DNA from: Allobosea sp.
Lineage (GTDB): Bacteria > Pseudomonadota > Alphaproteobacteria > Rhizobiales > Beijerinckiaceae
Assembly: GCA_024231975.1 (NCBI GenBank)
Contig: JAAEQB010000012.1
Location: 248,001-312,000 of the forward strand
Direction of reading: 5' to 3'
DNA: 64,000 bases
Shown here in pieces: positions 44,899-53,557 of this stretch. Positions within the stretch are counted from its first letter, which is position 1; each line of letters begins with the position of its first letter. A model generated the notes under the pieces. The model made no database searches. It saw only the letters and a list, made by a program, of their open reading frames with translations, and was not told where the DNA came from. Made by a program: the position numbers and the translations under genes.

Positions 44899-45705
44899 TC
44901 AGGCGGGGCGGCGCAGCGGGATGATCGAGCCCTTGTAGCCGAGATTCCACGAGGCCTTGATCGCGGCGCGCAGGACGGCGTCGACCTGCGCCTTGTCCGG
45001 CTCGGCCTTGATGTACTGGATCGAGCCGACGATCGCGATCGAGCCGATCGCGGTGCCGGTCTCGTCGAGGACCGGGGCTGCGAGCGCGTTGATGCCGAGC
45101 GTGTCCTCGTTCGGGGCGACCGCGTAGCCGCGTTCCCTGACATGGTCGAGCTCGCGCGCCAGCGCATCGCGCGACGAGATCGTATGCTCGGTGAGGATGT
45201 CGAGCTTGCGGCGGTCGAAGGCCTGGACGATCTGCGCGGAGCCGAAGGCGAGCGTCACCTTGCCCTGCGCCGTCGCATGCAGCACCAGCTCGCTGCCGGC
45301 GCGCACGCCGATCTCCAGCGGCGACTTGCCGAGGATCGTGCTGAGGACGACGAGGTTTTGCCCGACGCCGCCGCTGATCACGACGGTCTCACCAAGCTCC
45401 TCCCGCAATTCGCGGGCCGGAACCTCGCAGGCGGAGAGCAGGTTGAGCTGGCCCGTCGCACTGCGGCCGAGGATATGCGCCCGCAAGCCGAGCTTGTAGC
45501 GCGAGGTCACAGCGTTCTGCTGGCAATAGCCGCGATCGACCAGGGTCTGGAGGTGACGGAAGACGGTACCCTTCGTCGTCCCGAGCGCCAAAGCGAGCTC
45601 GCTGACGCCGACCTCTCCGTCCGCCGCCGCGATGGCTTCGAGGACATCGAAGGCAAGCTGCACGGATTTGACCCCGGCTTCACCCCGTTCCGAATCCGAC
45701 GCCAT
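44899..45705 (-). CDS. IclR family transcriptional regulator (ABC module)
   Basis: A 268-aa regulator with an N-terminal winged helix-turn-helix (about residues 15-75; VSELALALGTTKGTVFRHLQTL is the recognition region) and a C-terminal IclR effector domain (about 90-260; HATAQGKVTLAFGS and GINALAAPVLDE are family motifs). It lies between the permease genes and binding-protein paralog 1, on the same strand. The operator-like palindromes at 44682, 50150 and 50421 are its likely targets. The effector would be the transported compound or a product of it. Confidence 0.92.
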   Translation of the reverse strand: MASDSERGEAGVKSVQLAFDVLEAIAAADGEVGVSELALALGTTKGTVFRHLQTLVDRGYCQQNAVTSRYKLGLRAHILGRSATGQLNLLSACEVPARELREELGETVVISGGVGQNLVVLSTILGKSPLEIGVRAGSELVLHATAQGKVTLAFGSAQIVQAFDRRKLDILTEHTISSRDALARELDHVRERGYAVAPNEDTLGINALAAPVLDETGTAIGSIAIVGSIQYIKAEPDKAQVDAVLRAAIKASWNLGYKGSIIPLRRPA

Positions 45706-45823
45706 TCTCGATCTCGTCCTTCTACGCGCCAGCTATCGATCGCGGGCGCGGATGCCCGTCAGAGCATACTGCCGGCACAACCTCAATAGCGTGCCGCGCC
45801 GCCGTTGCGCGCCGGGCGGCCCG

Positions 45824-46660
45824 TCAGCTCTCCTGCAGGCCGCGCGCCTTGGCGGAACGGCGCCGTAGCGCCTCCACGCAGATCATGCCGCCGACAGAGA
45901 CGAAGAGCATGATCGTCGCCGCCGAGATCACCACCGGCGTCAGCTCGTCGCGAATGCCGTCGAAGAGGCGGATCGGCAGTGTCACCTGCTCCGGGCTCGC
46001 CAGGAACAGCGAGATCACCACCTCGTCGAAGGAGACGACGAAGGCGAACAGCGCCCCCGCCACGATGGCCGGCTTGATGATCGGGAAGACGACGCGCCGC
46101 TGCGCGCCCCAGGGTGAGGCGCCCAGGCTCTTGGCGGCGCGCACCAGCGTCGTGTCGAAGTTCTGCAGGGCCGCGTTGACCGAGATCATGACATAGGGCG
46201 CACCGACGATGGTATGCGCCAGCACCATGCCGGCGAGCGAGCCAGTGAGACCGAGCTTCGAGAAGAACAGGAACAGCGCCACCGCCAGGATGATGATCGG
46301 CACGACCAGCGGCGCGATGAAGAGCCCATAGGCGAGCGCCCTCGCCTTCGGCGGCAGCGAGGTCAGGGCCAGCGCCGCGCTGACGCCGAGTACCGAGGAC
46401 AGCGCCGCGGCGCAGACGCCGACGATCGCGCTGTTCTTCAGGGCGAGCAGCCATTTGTAGTTATGGGCGAGCTCCTCATACCAGCGCAGCGACAGGCCGG
46501 GCATCGGATAGGTCAGGAAGGAGCCCGAGCTGAAGCCGAGCGGCAGGACGATGATGATCGGCAGGAGCAGGAAGGCGTAGACCAGCACCGAGATGACGAT
46601 GGTCAGGATGCGCCAGGGCGATGGGCCGAGCTGCTGGCGGGGCGCGGTGGATCCGGACAT
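45824..46660 (-). CDS. ABC transporter permease, PotC-like
   Basis: A 278-aa inner-membrane permease with about six spans. The permease motif VRAAKSLGASPWGAQRRVVFP (EAA loop) is near residue 170, and the family N-terminus follows the PotC/YdcV pattern (GFSSGSFLTYPMPGLSLRWYEE). It is 3 bases after the PotB-like gene and pairs with it in a four-gene transporter unit (binding protein, ATPase, two permeases). Confidence 0.92.
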   Translation of the reverse strand: MSGSTAPRQQLGPSPWRILTIVISVLVYAFLLLPIIIVLPLGFSSGSFLTYPMPGLSLRWYEELAHNYKWLLALKNSAIVGVCAAALSSVLGVSAALALTSLPPKARALAYGLFIAPLVVPIIILAVALFLFFSKLGLTGSLAGMVLAHTIVGAPYVMISVNAALQNFDTTLVRAAKSLGASPWGAQRRVVFPIIKPAIVAGALFAFVVSFDEVVISLFLASPEQVTLPIRLFDGIRDELTPVVISAATIMLFVSVGGMICVEALRRRSAKARGLQES

Positions 46661-46663
46661 CTC

Positions 46664-47857
46664 TCACCCCTTCACGACGATTGTCTGCCGCCGGCCGACC
46701 AGGGCATAGAGGCCAGTGACGAGCAGGATGGCGAGGCTGAGGACGATGGCGAGCGCCGCGGCGAGCCCCCAATTGACCGTCTGCTTGGTGTAGAAGGCGA
46801 TGAAATAGCTCATCATCTGGTCGGTGTTTCCGCCGACGAGCAACGGTGTGACGTAGTAGCCGGAGCAGACGACGAAGGTCAGCAGCGTGCCGGACCAGAT
46901 GCCCGGCCAAACCAGCGGCAGGTAGACCTTGAAGAAGGCCCGCGGGCCGCTGGCGCCGAGGCTGAAGGCCGCGCGCAGATATTCCCGCGAGATGTTCGAC
47001 ATCACGCTGTAGAGCGGCAGCACCATCAGCGGCAGCAGCACATGTATGAAGGAGATGTAGACGCCGGTGCGGTTGAAGATCAGGCGCAGCGGCGTCTCGA
47101 TCAGGCCGGCGCGTAGCAGCATGCTGTTGATCATGCCGTTGTCCTGCAGCAGCACAACCCAGGCGCTGGTGCGCACCAGCAGCGAGGTCCAGAATGGCAG
47201 CAGCACCAGCAGCAACAGCAGATTGCGCCAGCGCGGCGTGCTCGACGCGATGTGATAGGCGACCGGGAAGGCGAGCAGCAGGCAGCTGACGGTGACGACG
47301 AGCGAGATCCAGAGCGTGCGGCCGAGCACGCCGAGGAAGATGGCGCTCTCCTGCGGGGCCGAGCCGATGCTGCCGTCGGGCCGGACCTCGAGGTCGAGCG
47401 CCGACAGGAGGTATCTCGGCGTGATCGGCGATGCGGCCCGGCGCAATGCCTGCCAATAGCCGTCTTCGCCCCATTTGGGATCGATCGCGATCAGGCCCGC
47501 CTTGCCCTGTGCGCTGGCGGCACGCGCCGCGGTCTTCAGGATCAGGGCGCGGTAACCGGCTATCTCGTAATTCAGCCTGCGGCCCGCTTCCGCCACGGCG
47601 CGCCGGTCGGCGGTGCGCAGATCGGCGATGAGCGCCTCGAAGGCGGCATCGTCCGGCAGGCCCTGCCCGTTCCAGGCCAGAACGGCGCGGCTGGCCTGCG
47701 GCAGCGCCTGCGACACCTCCGGGCTATGCACCCCTCCCGTCAGCAATGAAAGGATCGGCCAGACGAACAGGCCGAGCATGAACAGCAGGCACGGCAGGAG
47801 CAGCCCGTAGCGGCTGATCGGGGCGCGCAGGGCCTGCGGCAGGGATAGTCCGCTCAC
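46664..47857 (-). CDS. ABC transporter permease, PotB-like, with long first periplasmic loop
   Basis: A 397-aa permease. The first membrane segment (about 18-40: YGLLLPCLLFMLGLFVWPIL) is followed by a soluble stretch of about 130 residues before the conserved permease core (from RTLWISLVVTVSCLLLAFP). The EAA loop RAAFSLGASGPRAFFKVYLP is in the C-terminal half. Usual PotB proteins are about 280-310 aa, so the loop is an insertion or a subfamily feature. GTG at 47857 is chosen, with GGAGGA 6-11 bases upstream and a normal short N-terminus; longer in-frame readings would cover the ATPase gene end. Confidence 0.85.
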   Translation of the reverse strand: MSGLSLPQALRAPISRYGLLLPCLLFMLGLFVWPILSLLTGGVHSPEVSQALPQASRAVLAWNGQGLPDDAAFEALIADLRTADRRAVAEAGRRLNYEIAGYRALILKTAARAASAQGKAGLIAIDPKWGEDGYWQALRRAASPITPRYLLSALDLEVRPDGSIGSAPQESAIFLGVLGRTLWISLVVTVSCLLLAFPVAYHIASSTPRWRNLLLLLVLLPFWTSLLVRTSAWVVLLQDNGMINSMLLRAGLIETPLRLIFNRTGVYISFIHVLLPLMVLPLYSVMSNISREYLRAAFSLGASGPRAFFKVYLPLVWPGIWSGTLLTFVVCSGYYVTPLLVGGNTDQMMSYFIAFYTKQTVNWGLAAALAIVLSLAILLVTGLYALVGRRQTIVVKG

Positions 47858-47873
47858 GGCTTCCTCCGCCCGC

Positions 47874-48989
47874 TCAATGGCGCAAGGCTTCGCTCTCGAC
47901 ATCGAGAGCATGACAATCGTCCTCGTCCCAGCCGACGGCGACCGAGGAGCCGGCAACGGGAACCTCGACGCCCACGACATTGGAGAGCTTGGCGACGAAA
48001 CCGTCCTGGCCGGCGACCTGCATGGCAACGCGGACATGGTCGCCGTGGAAGACGACATTCTGGACCAGCGCCTCGAAGCGGTTGGCCCGGCTTGCGGCGG
48101 CGGCGCCGAGCACGACACGCTCGGGCCGGACCGACAGGGTCGAAGGCGAGCCGATCCCGCCGACATTGACCGGCCGGGCCCGCAGGCGCGCCCCGTCGGC
48201 GAGCGTCACGGCGCAAGAGGAGCTGTTGCGCTCGCTCACCTTGCCGACGAGGCGGTTGTTCTCGCCGATGAAGCGGGCGACGAAGGCATTGGCCGGCGCC
48301 TCGTAGATCTCGCGCGGCGGCGCCAGTTGCTGGATGACGCCGGCATTGAACACCGCGATCCGGTCCGACATCGTCAGCGCCTCGGACTGGTCGTGCGTCA
48401 CATAGACCACGGTCACTCCGAGCTCCTGCTGGATGCTCATGATCTCGTACTGCATCTCCTCGCGCAGCTGCTTGTCGAGCGCGCCCAGCGGCTCGTCCAT
48501 CAGCACGAGGCTGGGCTGGAAGACGAGCGCGCGGGCGAGCGCCACGCGCTGCTGCTGGCCGCCGGACAGCTGGCCCGGGAGCCGGCTGGCGAAGTTCTCC
48601 AGCTTGATCATCGCAAGAGCGCGCTTGACCTGCGCCTCGATCTCCGCGGAGCGCAGCTTCCGGCAGGTGAGCGGGAAGGTGATGTTCTCGGCCACGGTCA
48701 TGTGCGGGAACAGCGCATAGCTCTGGAAGACCATGCCGATATTGCGCTTCTGCGCCGGGACATAGCCGATCGAGCGCCCGCCGACGAGGATGTCTCCCTG
48801 CGACAGTGCCTCGAAGCCTGCGAGCATCAGCAGACAGGTCGTCTTGCCCGAGCCGGAGGGGCCTAGCAGCGTGATGAACTCGCCGCGCTTGATGTCGAGG
48901 TTCAGGTCATGGACCACTTTCGCGGCCCCGAATGACTTCTGCACGCCGACGAAGCGGACGAAATGCTCGTCCATGGTGGAAGAGGTCAT
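47874..48989 (-). CDS. ABC transporter ATP-binding protein, PotA-like
   Basis: A 371-aa ATPase of the spermidine/putrescine class. It has Walker A LLGPSGSGKTTCLL, the Q loop MVFQSYALFPHMTV, signature LSGGQQQRVALARAL, Walker B VLMDEPLGALD and the switch His in VYVTHDQSEALTM. A C-terminal TOBE domain (about 285-360) is present. It lies 51 bases after binding-protein paralog 2 and 16 bases before the PotB-like permease, the canonical order for a polyamine-type importer. Confidence 0.93.
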   Translation of the reverse strand: MTSSTMDEHFVRFVGVQKSFGAAKVVHDLNLDIKRGEFITLLGPSGSGKTTCLLMLAGFEALSQGDILVGGRSIGYVPAQKRNIGMVFQSYALFPHMTVAENITFPLTCRKLRSAEIEAQVKRALAMIKLENFASRLPGQLSGGQQQRVALARALVFQPSLVLMDEPLGALDKQLREEMQYEIMSIQQELGVTVVYVTHDQSEALTMSDRIAVFNAGVIQQLAPPREIYEAPANAFVARFIGENNRLVGKVSERNSSSCAVTLADGARLRARPVNVGGIGSPSTLSVRPERVVLGAAAASRANRFEALVQNVVFHGDHVRVAMQVAGQDGFVAKLSNVVGVEVPVAGSSVAVGWDEDDCHALDVESEALRH

Positions 48990-49040
48990 GCCAGGTCCAT
49001 CGTAGCCAGCCGGTGGAAGGAGTGATCGCCGCCCGCCCGC

Positions 49041-50078
49041 TCAGCGGGCGAGCCAGGCGTTGAAGCGCTCGGTCAGAGCGTCGATGTTCTCGACCCAGAA
49101 CGTGTCGCTGAAGACGGTGCCCTGCTTCAGGTTGTCGCCAACAGGCATGATCGCCAGCCGCTCGGGCTTCAGCAGCGCAGCCGCCTTCTGGTTGACCGGA
49201 GCGACCGGCTGGATCTCGGAGAACGCCGCCTGGGCCTTGGCGCCGGTGGCATAGTCAAGGAAGGCATAGGCCTCCGCCTGGCGCTTCGTGCCATCGACGA
49301 TCGCCCAGGAATCGACGGAGTAGAACGAGCCGCCCCAGCCGAAGGAGACCGGCGCCTTCTCGGCGCGGGCCTCGAGCAGGCGCCCGACATAGGAGGTCGC
49401 CATCGCGACCTCGCCGCGCGCCAGCCATTCGGGCGGCTGCGATCCCGCTTCCCACCACTGGATATGGGGCTTCAGCGCGTCGAGCTTCCGGAAGGCCCGG
49501 TCGACCCCCTCCTTATTGCCGAGCGTCGCATAGAGCTCCGCCGGCGCGACGCCGTCAGCGAGCAGCGCCGCTTCAAGCGCATATTGCGGCGAACGGCGCA
49601 TGGCGCGCTTGCCGGGATAGGTTTTCACGTCCCAGAAATCGGCCCAGGAGCGCGGCGCCTGCTTCACCAGATCGGAGTTGTAGCCGATCACGATCGACCA
49701 GCCGACCGCGCCAACGCCGCATTCGCTGGCGCCGCCCGGTCCGAGATCGGACAGGTTGGCGAGTTTCGCCTGATCGAGCCGCTGAACCAGCCCTTCGGCG
49801 CAGGCGGCGATCAGGTCGGGCGCTTCGAGCTGGACCACGTCCCAGGTGCTGTTGCCGGCCTCGCGCATCGCCCGCAGCTGGCCGAGCCCGCCGGTATAGG
49901 GCGCATCGAGCACGCGCACGCCGGCCTCCTTCGCGAACGGATCGATGATCGTGGCGCGCTGCTTCTGGGTATAGGTCCCGCCCCAGGTCGCGACGGTGAG
50001 CTGGCGCTCCTGCGCGCCGGCCGAGAGAGCCCCCGCGGCGAGGAGCAGAGCGGCAAGCGATATCCGGCCGTAGGTCAT
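49041..50078 (-). CDS. ABC transporter periplasmic binding protein, PotD-like (paralog 2)
   Basis: A 345-aa precursor with a signal peptide (residues 1 to about 23, ending LSAGAQ). Motifs TVATWGGTYTQKQRAT, YTGGLGQLRAM, WADFWDVKTYPGKRAM and EIQPVAPVNQKAA are shared with the protein at 43575, so they are recent paralogs. It heads the ATPase-permease operon and is therefore the primary binding protein of the importer. The start at 50078 has AGGA 4-7 bases upstream and gives the signal peptide; upstream in-frame ATGs do not. Confidence 0.9.
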   Translation of the reverse strand: MTYGRISLAALLLAAGALSAGAQERQLTVATWGGTYTQKQRATIIDPFAKEAGVRVLDAPYTGGLGQLRAMREAGNSTWDVVQLEAPDLIAACAEGLVQRLDQAKLANLSDLGPGGASECGVGAVGWSIVIGYNSDLVKQAPRSWADFWDVKTYPGKRAMRRSPQYALEAALLADGVAPAELYATLGNKEGVDRAFRKLDALKPHIQWWEAGSQPPEWLARGEVAMATSYVGRLLEARAEKAPVSFGWGGSFYSVDSWAIVDGTKRQAEAYAFLDYATGAKAQAAFSEIQPVAPVNQKAAALLKPERLAIMPVGDNLKQGTVFSDTFWVENIDALTERFNAWLAR

Positions 50079-50149
50079 GGTCCTGTTCCCCTTGTTGTCC
50101 ATCCAGCCCCGGAGCGTCGCCTCGCAATCGCGAGTCTCATGTCGGAACG

Positions 50150-50170
50150 TCGTATTGTTTTGCGAAACGC
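50150..50170. promoter_or_regulatory. Operator-like half-conserved dyad before binding-protein paralog 2
   Basis: The plus strand reads CGTATT-GTTTTGC-GAAACG. The half sites resemble those at 44682 (CGTTTC-N7-GAAACG) and 50421 (CGTATC-N7-AAAACA). It lies about 80 bases before the start codon at 50078, a similar distance to the site before paralog 1. Support is weaker than for the other two. Confidence 0.45.
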
Positions 50171-50304
50171 TATTGCGTTGCCGCAAACACGTCAATGCCC
50201 AATTTCTGCAAGCGAGACAGCAGGCACGCCGGGTGCAGGATCTCAATCAGAAGCGCACTTCGGCCGGCGCGTTTGCGCGGCCGAAATCGTCTGAAGGTGA
50301 TTAG

Positions 50305-50321
50305 TTATTGTGTTGCAATAA
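50305..50321. promoter_or_regulatory. Second dyad in aminotransferase/SBP divergent region
   Basis: TTATTG and CAATAA are separated by TGTTG, a perfect 6-bp dyad in an AT-rich part of the 452-bp divergent region between the binding-protein and aminotransferase genes. It may be part of a promoter or a different operator. No gene is seen in this gap. Confidence 0.35.
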
Positions 50322-50420
50322 TTGAATTATCAGAGGCTCGGTAACGCAGCTCGTAACGCTGGGTACACCACTCCGGCGACTCGTGAGGGGCGGAACTCCC
50401 TCGCTTCAAATGCCGCCACG

Positions 50421-50441
50421 ACGTATCTTTATATAAAACAT
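50421..50441. promoter_or_regulatory. Operator-like sequence before aminotransferase gene
   Basis: ACGTATCTTTATATAAAACAT matches 17 of 21 positions of the perfect palindrome at 44682-44702 (differences at positions 5, 14, 15 and 20). It is about 90 bases before the start codon at 50531. A shared site in two separate promoters of the same module is good evidence for a common regulator. Confidence 0.6.
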
Positions 50442-50530
50442 TGTCACGCTATTCGGCAAATGATAGCGTGATAAGAAGGTGCCGCGAGCGCATCGCGCCG
50501 ACGGCTGCCGCCCGTTGCCAGGAGATCGAC

Positions 50531-51907
50531 ATGTCGCCTCAACCCCAGTCGAACCGCGCGCGCGACATCGCGTACCACATCCACCCGCAGACCAATCTGC
50601 GCCAGCACGAGAGCGCCGGGCCGATGGTGATCGAGAGCGGCGACGGCATCCATGTCGTCGACGACGAGGGCCGGCGCTTCATCGAGGGCATGTCCGGCCT
50701 GTGGTGCGCTTCGCTCGGCTTCAGCAACAAGCGATTGGCCGAGGCGGGCGCGCGCCAGCTCCACACGCTGCCCTATCAGCAGGTCTTCGCGCACCGCTCG
50801 AACGGGCCGGTGGTCGAGCTGGCCGATGCGCTGGTCTCGGTTGCACCGGAGGGGCTGACCCGCGCCATGTTCCAGTCCTCCGGCTCGGAGGCGATCGACA
50901 CGGCGATCAAGTTCGTCTGGTACTACCATGACGCCATCGGCAAGCCGGAGAAGCGCAAGATCATCGCCCGAACGGGCGCCTATCACGGCACGACGATCGC
51001 CGCCGCCAGCCTCACCGGCCTGCCGAACATGCACCGTTCCTTCGGCCTGCCGCTGCCCGGCTTCCTGCATGTGACCGCGCCGCATTTCTACCGCAACGGC
51101 CAGGAGGGCGAGAGCGAAGCGGCCTTCGTCGAGCGCCTCGGCAACGAGCTGGAGGAGCTGATCCTGCGTGAGGGCCCCGAGACGATCGGCGCCTTCTTCG
51201 CCGAGCCGGTGATGGGCACGGGCGGCGTCATCGTGCCGCCTGCCGGCTATTTCGAGCGCATCCAGGCCGTGCTGCGCCGCCACGACATCCTCTTCGTCGC
51301 CGACGAGGTCATCTGCGGCTTCGGCCGCACCGGCAATTACTGGGGCTGCCAGAGCTTTGGCATCTCGCCCGACATGCTCACCTGCGCCAAGGGGCTGTCG
51401 GCGGCCTATGCCCCGATCTCAGCACTGCTGGTGAACGACAAGGTCTACGAAGCGATCGCCGACCGGACGAGGGCGCTGGGCGGCTTCGGCCACGGCTATA
51501 CCTATGGCGGCCATCCGGTCTCGGCGGCGATCGCGGTCGAGGCGCTGAAGATCTACGAGGAGGAGCGGATCGTCGAGCATGTCCGCACAGTCGCGCCGCG
51601 CCTGCAGGACGGGCTGCGTCGCCTCGCCGATCATCCGCTGGTCGGCGAGGTGCGCGGCGTCGGCCTGATGGCCGCGATCGAGCTGGTCGAGGACAAGGCC
51701 AGCCGGCGCTCCTTCCCGATCGAGCGCGGAGCCGCGCAGGCATTGTCGAGCGCCCTCGTCCAGCGCGGCATCCTGCTGCGGGCGCTGGGCCACACGCTCG
51801 TCTTCGCTCCGCCGCTCATCATCCAGGCGGCCGATCTCGACATGATCGTATCGAGCGTTGCCGACAGCCTCGACGAGGTCGCCGGTCCGCTGCGGAACGC
51901 GGCGTAG
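50531..51907 (+). CDS. Class III PLP-dependent aminotransferase (omega-amino acid or polyamine type)
   Basis: A 458-aa fold-type I aminotransferase that moves an amino group from an amine or omega-amino acid to a 2-oxo acid such as pyruvate. Visible signatures are FQSSGSEAIDTAIK, AYHGTTIAAASLTG, the Asp in FVADEVICGFGRTG and the PLP-binding Lys287 in TCAKGLSAAY. It is divergent from, and shares an operator-like sequence with, the adjacent polyamine-like importer, so it probably takes the imported amine as substrate. Exact substrate is not readable from sequence. The ATG at 50531 is used (GGAG 9-12 bases upstream). Confidence 0.93.
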   Translation: MSPQPQSNRARDIAYHIHPQTNLRQHESAGPMVIESGDGIHVVDDEGRRFIEGMSGLWCASLGFSNKRLAEAGARQLHTLPYQQVFAHRSNGPVVELADALVSVAPEGLTRAMFQSSGSEAIDTAIKFVWYYHDAIGKPEKRKIIARTGAYHGTTIAAASLTGLPNMHRSFGLPLPGFLHVTAPHFYRNGQEGESEAAFVERLGNELEELILREGPETIGAFFAEPVMGTGGVIVPPAGYFERIQAVLRRHDILFVADEVICGFGRTGNYWGCQSFGISPDMLTCAKGLSAAYAPISALLVNDKVYEAIADRTRALGGFGHGYTYGGHPVSAAIAVEALKIYEEERIVEHVRTVAPRLQDGLRRLADHPLVGEVRGVGLMAAIELVEDKASRRSFPIERGAAQALSSALVQRGILLRALGHTLVFAPPLIIQAADLDMIVSSVADSLDEVAGPLRNAA

Positions 51908-51973
51908 CGGGGGGCATCGCGGTCCGGCGTCAACAGCGCCGGATCTGCTCCAAAGCTCGAGGCGTCGCGGTTT

Positions 51974-53557
51974 TCAGCGACGCAGGATGAAGTCGGCGCA
52001 GCGTTCACCGATCATGATCGCCGGCGCGTTGGTGTTGCCGCTGACGATGCTGGGGACCACCGAGATGTCGGCAATGCGCAGGCGCGGAACGCCGCGCACC
52101 CTCAGCGTGGGGTCGACGACCGCGAGCTCGTCCGTACCCATGCGGGCTGTGCCGGCAGGGTGATAGACGGTCTTGGCGACGGTGCGGATGTGGTCCTCGA
52201 CGACGCTGTCGGGCACGTCCGCGTCGCGCGCCGGCGCGATCTCATGGCTGAGCAGCTTGGCGAGCGAGGGCGCGCGCAGGATGCGCCGCGCCAGGCGGAC
52301 GCCGCGCACCAGCGTCGCCATGTCCTCCGGCGCGCTGAGATAATTGCCGTTGAGCACAGCCGGATCACCCGCATCCTTGCCGCCGAGACGAACGGTCCCG
52401 CGTGATTTCGGCCTGAGGTCGCAAGGATTGATCGAGATGCCGTGGCCGCCGGGCGGCGGGCGGTCGACGTCCCCGACCAGATTGGGCACGACATGGAACT
52501 GCACATCCGGCCGGCCCGTGCCGGCCGTGTCGACGAAACCGCCGCTCTCGACCACGTTGGAGGTCAGGAGGCCGTGGCGGAACGCGATGTAGGAGAGCCC
52601 GTGGCGGATCGCCTTCAGCCCCTTGTCGTTGCCGAGCAGGCTGATCTCCTCGCGGGTCTGGCCGTAGACCGAGGCCGAGAGATGGTCCTGGAAATTCTCG
52701 CCGACGCCGCGCAGCTCGCGCCGCACCGGAATGTCGAACTCCGCGAGATGCTCGGCCCGGCCGATGCCGGACAGCATCAGAATCTTGGGGGTCGAGAGGG
52801 CGCCGGCCGAGAGGATCACCTCCTCGCGCACCCGCGTCTCGACCTCCTGGCCGTTGTCGTGGCGCGTGCGCACGCCGACCGCCGCACCGTTCTCGAGCAC
52901 GAGGCCGAGTACATGCGCGTTAGTGACAACCTTGAGCAGCGGGCTGCCGCGCACGGCGCGCAGATAGGTCGCGGCCGAGCTGGCGCGGCGCTCGGCGAAG
53001 GTCGTGGTCTGGAAATAGCCGACGCCCTCCTGGCGCGCGCCATTGAAGTCGTCGTTATAGGGAAGGCCGACCTCCTGCGCCGCGCGCAGGAAGGCGGCGC
53101 TCAGCGGGTGGCGATGCGTGGCGTCGCTGACCTTGAGCGGTCCGTCCGTGCCGTGCAGCGGGCCTGACAGCCGCTCATTGCCCTCCGCCTTGCGGAAGAA
53201 GGGCAGCACGTCCTCATAGCCCCAGCCGGTGCAGCCGGCGGCGCGCCAGTCGTCATAGTCCTGCGCCTGGCCGCGAATGTAGATCATCGCATTGACCGAG
53301 CTGCCACCGCCGAGCGTGCGTCCCTGCGGCACATAGACCTGGCGGCCGTTGAGCTGCGGCTCCGGCGCCGAGCGATACATCCAGGTGCGCGTCGTACCGT
53401 GCACCTTGATGAAGGTCGCGGGGATGTGGATGTAGGGATGGTTGTCCTTCGGCCCGGATTCGAGCAGCAGCACCGATTTTCCGGCTTCAACGAGGCGGGA
53501 GGTCACGGTGCAGCCGGCCGAGCCGCCCCCGACGACGATGTAGTCGTAAGTGTCCAT
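51974..53557 (-). CDS. GMC family oxidoreductase (choline dehydrogenase-like)
   Basis: A 527-aa FAD-dependent alcohol oxidoreductase. The N-terminal FAD motif VVGGGSAGCTVTSRLVEAGK begins at residue 7, a second GMC signature VPQGRTLGGGSSVNAMIYIR is at about 75, and the catalytic His/Asn region reads TVYHPAGTARMG and GNTNAPAIMIGERCADF at the C-terminus. Such enzymes oxidise primary alcohols to aldehydes. It starts in the TGATG overlap with the aldehyde dehydrogenase stop, so the two are translationally coupled and probably act in sequence. Confidence 0.93.
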   Translation of the reverse strand: MDTYDYIVVGGGSAGCTVTSRLVEAGKSVLLLESGPKDNHPYIHIPATFIKVHGTTRTWMYRSAPEPQLNGRQVYVPQGRTLGGGSSVNAMIYIRGQAQDYDDWRAAGCTGWGYEDVLPFFRKAEGNERLSGPLHGTDGPLKVSDATHRHPLSAAFLRAAQEVGLPYNDDFNGARQEGVGYFQTTTFAERRASSAATYLRAVRGSPLLKVVTNAHVLGLVLENGAAVGVRTRHDNGQEVETRVREEVILSAGALSTPKILMLSGIGRAEHLAEFDIPVRRELRGVGENFQDHLSASVYGQTREEISLLGNDKGLKAIRHGLSYIAFRHGLLTSNVVESGGFVDTAGTGRPDVQFHVVPNLVGDVDRPPPGGHGISINPCDLRPKSRGTVRLGGKDAGDPAVLNGNYLSAPEDMATLVRGVRLARRILRAPSLAKLLSHEIAPARDADVPDSVVEDHIRTVAKTVYHPAGTARMGTDELAVVDPTLRVRGVPRLRIADISVVPSIVSGNTNAPAIMIGERCADFILRR

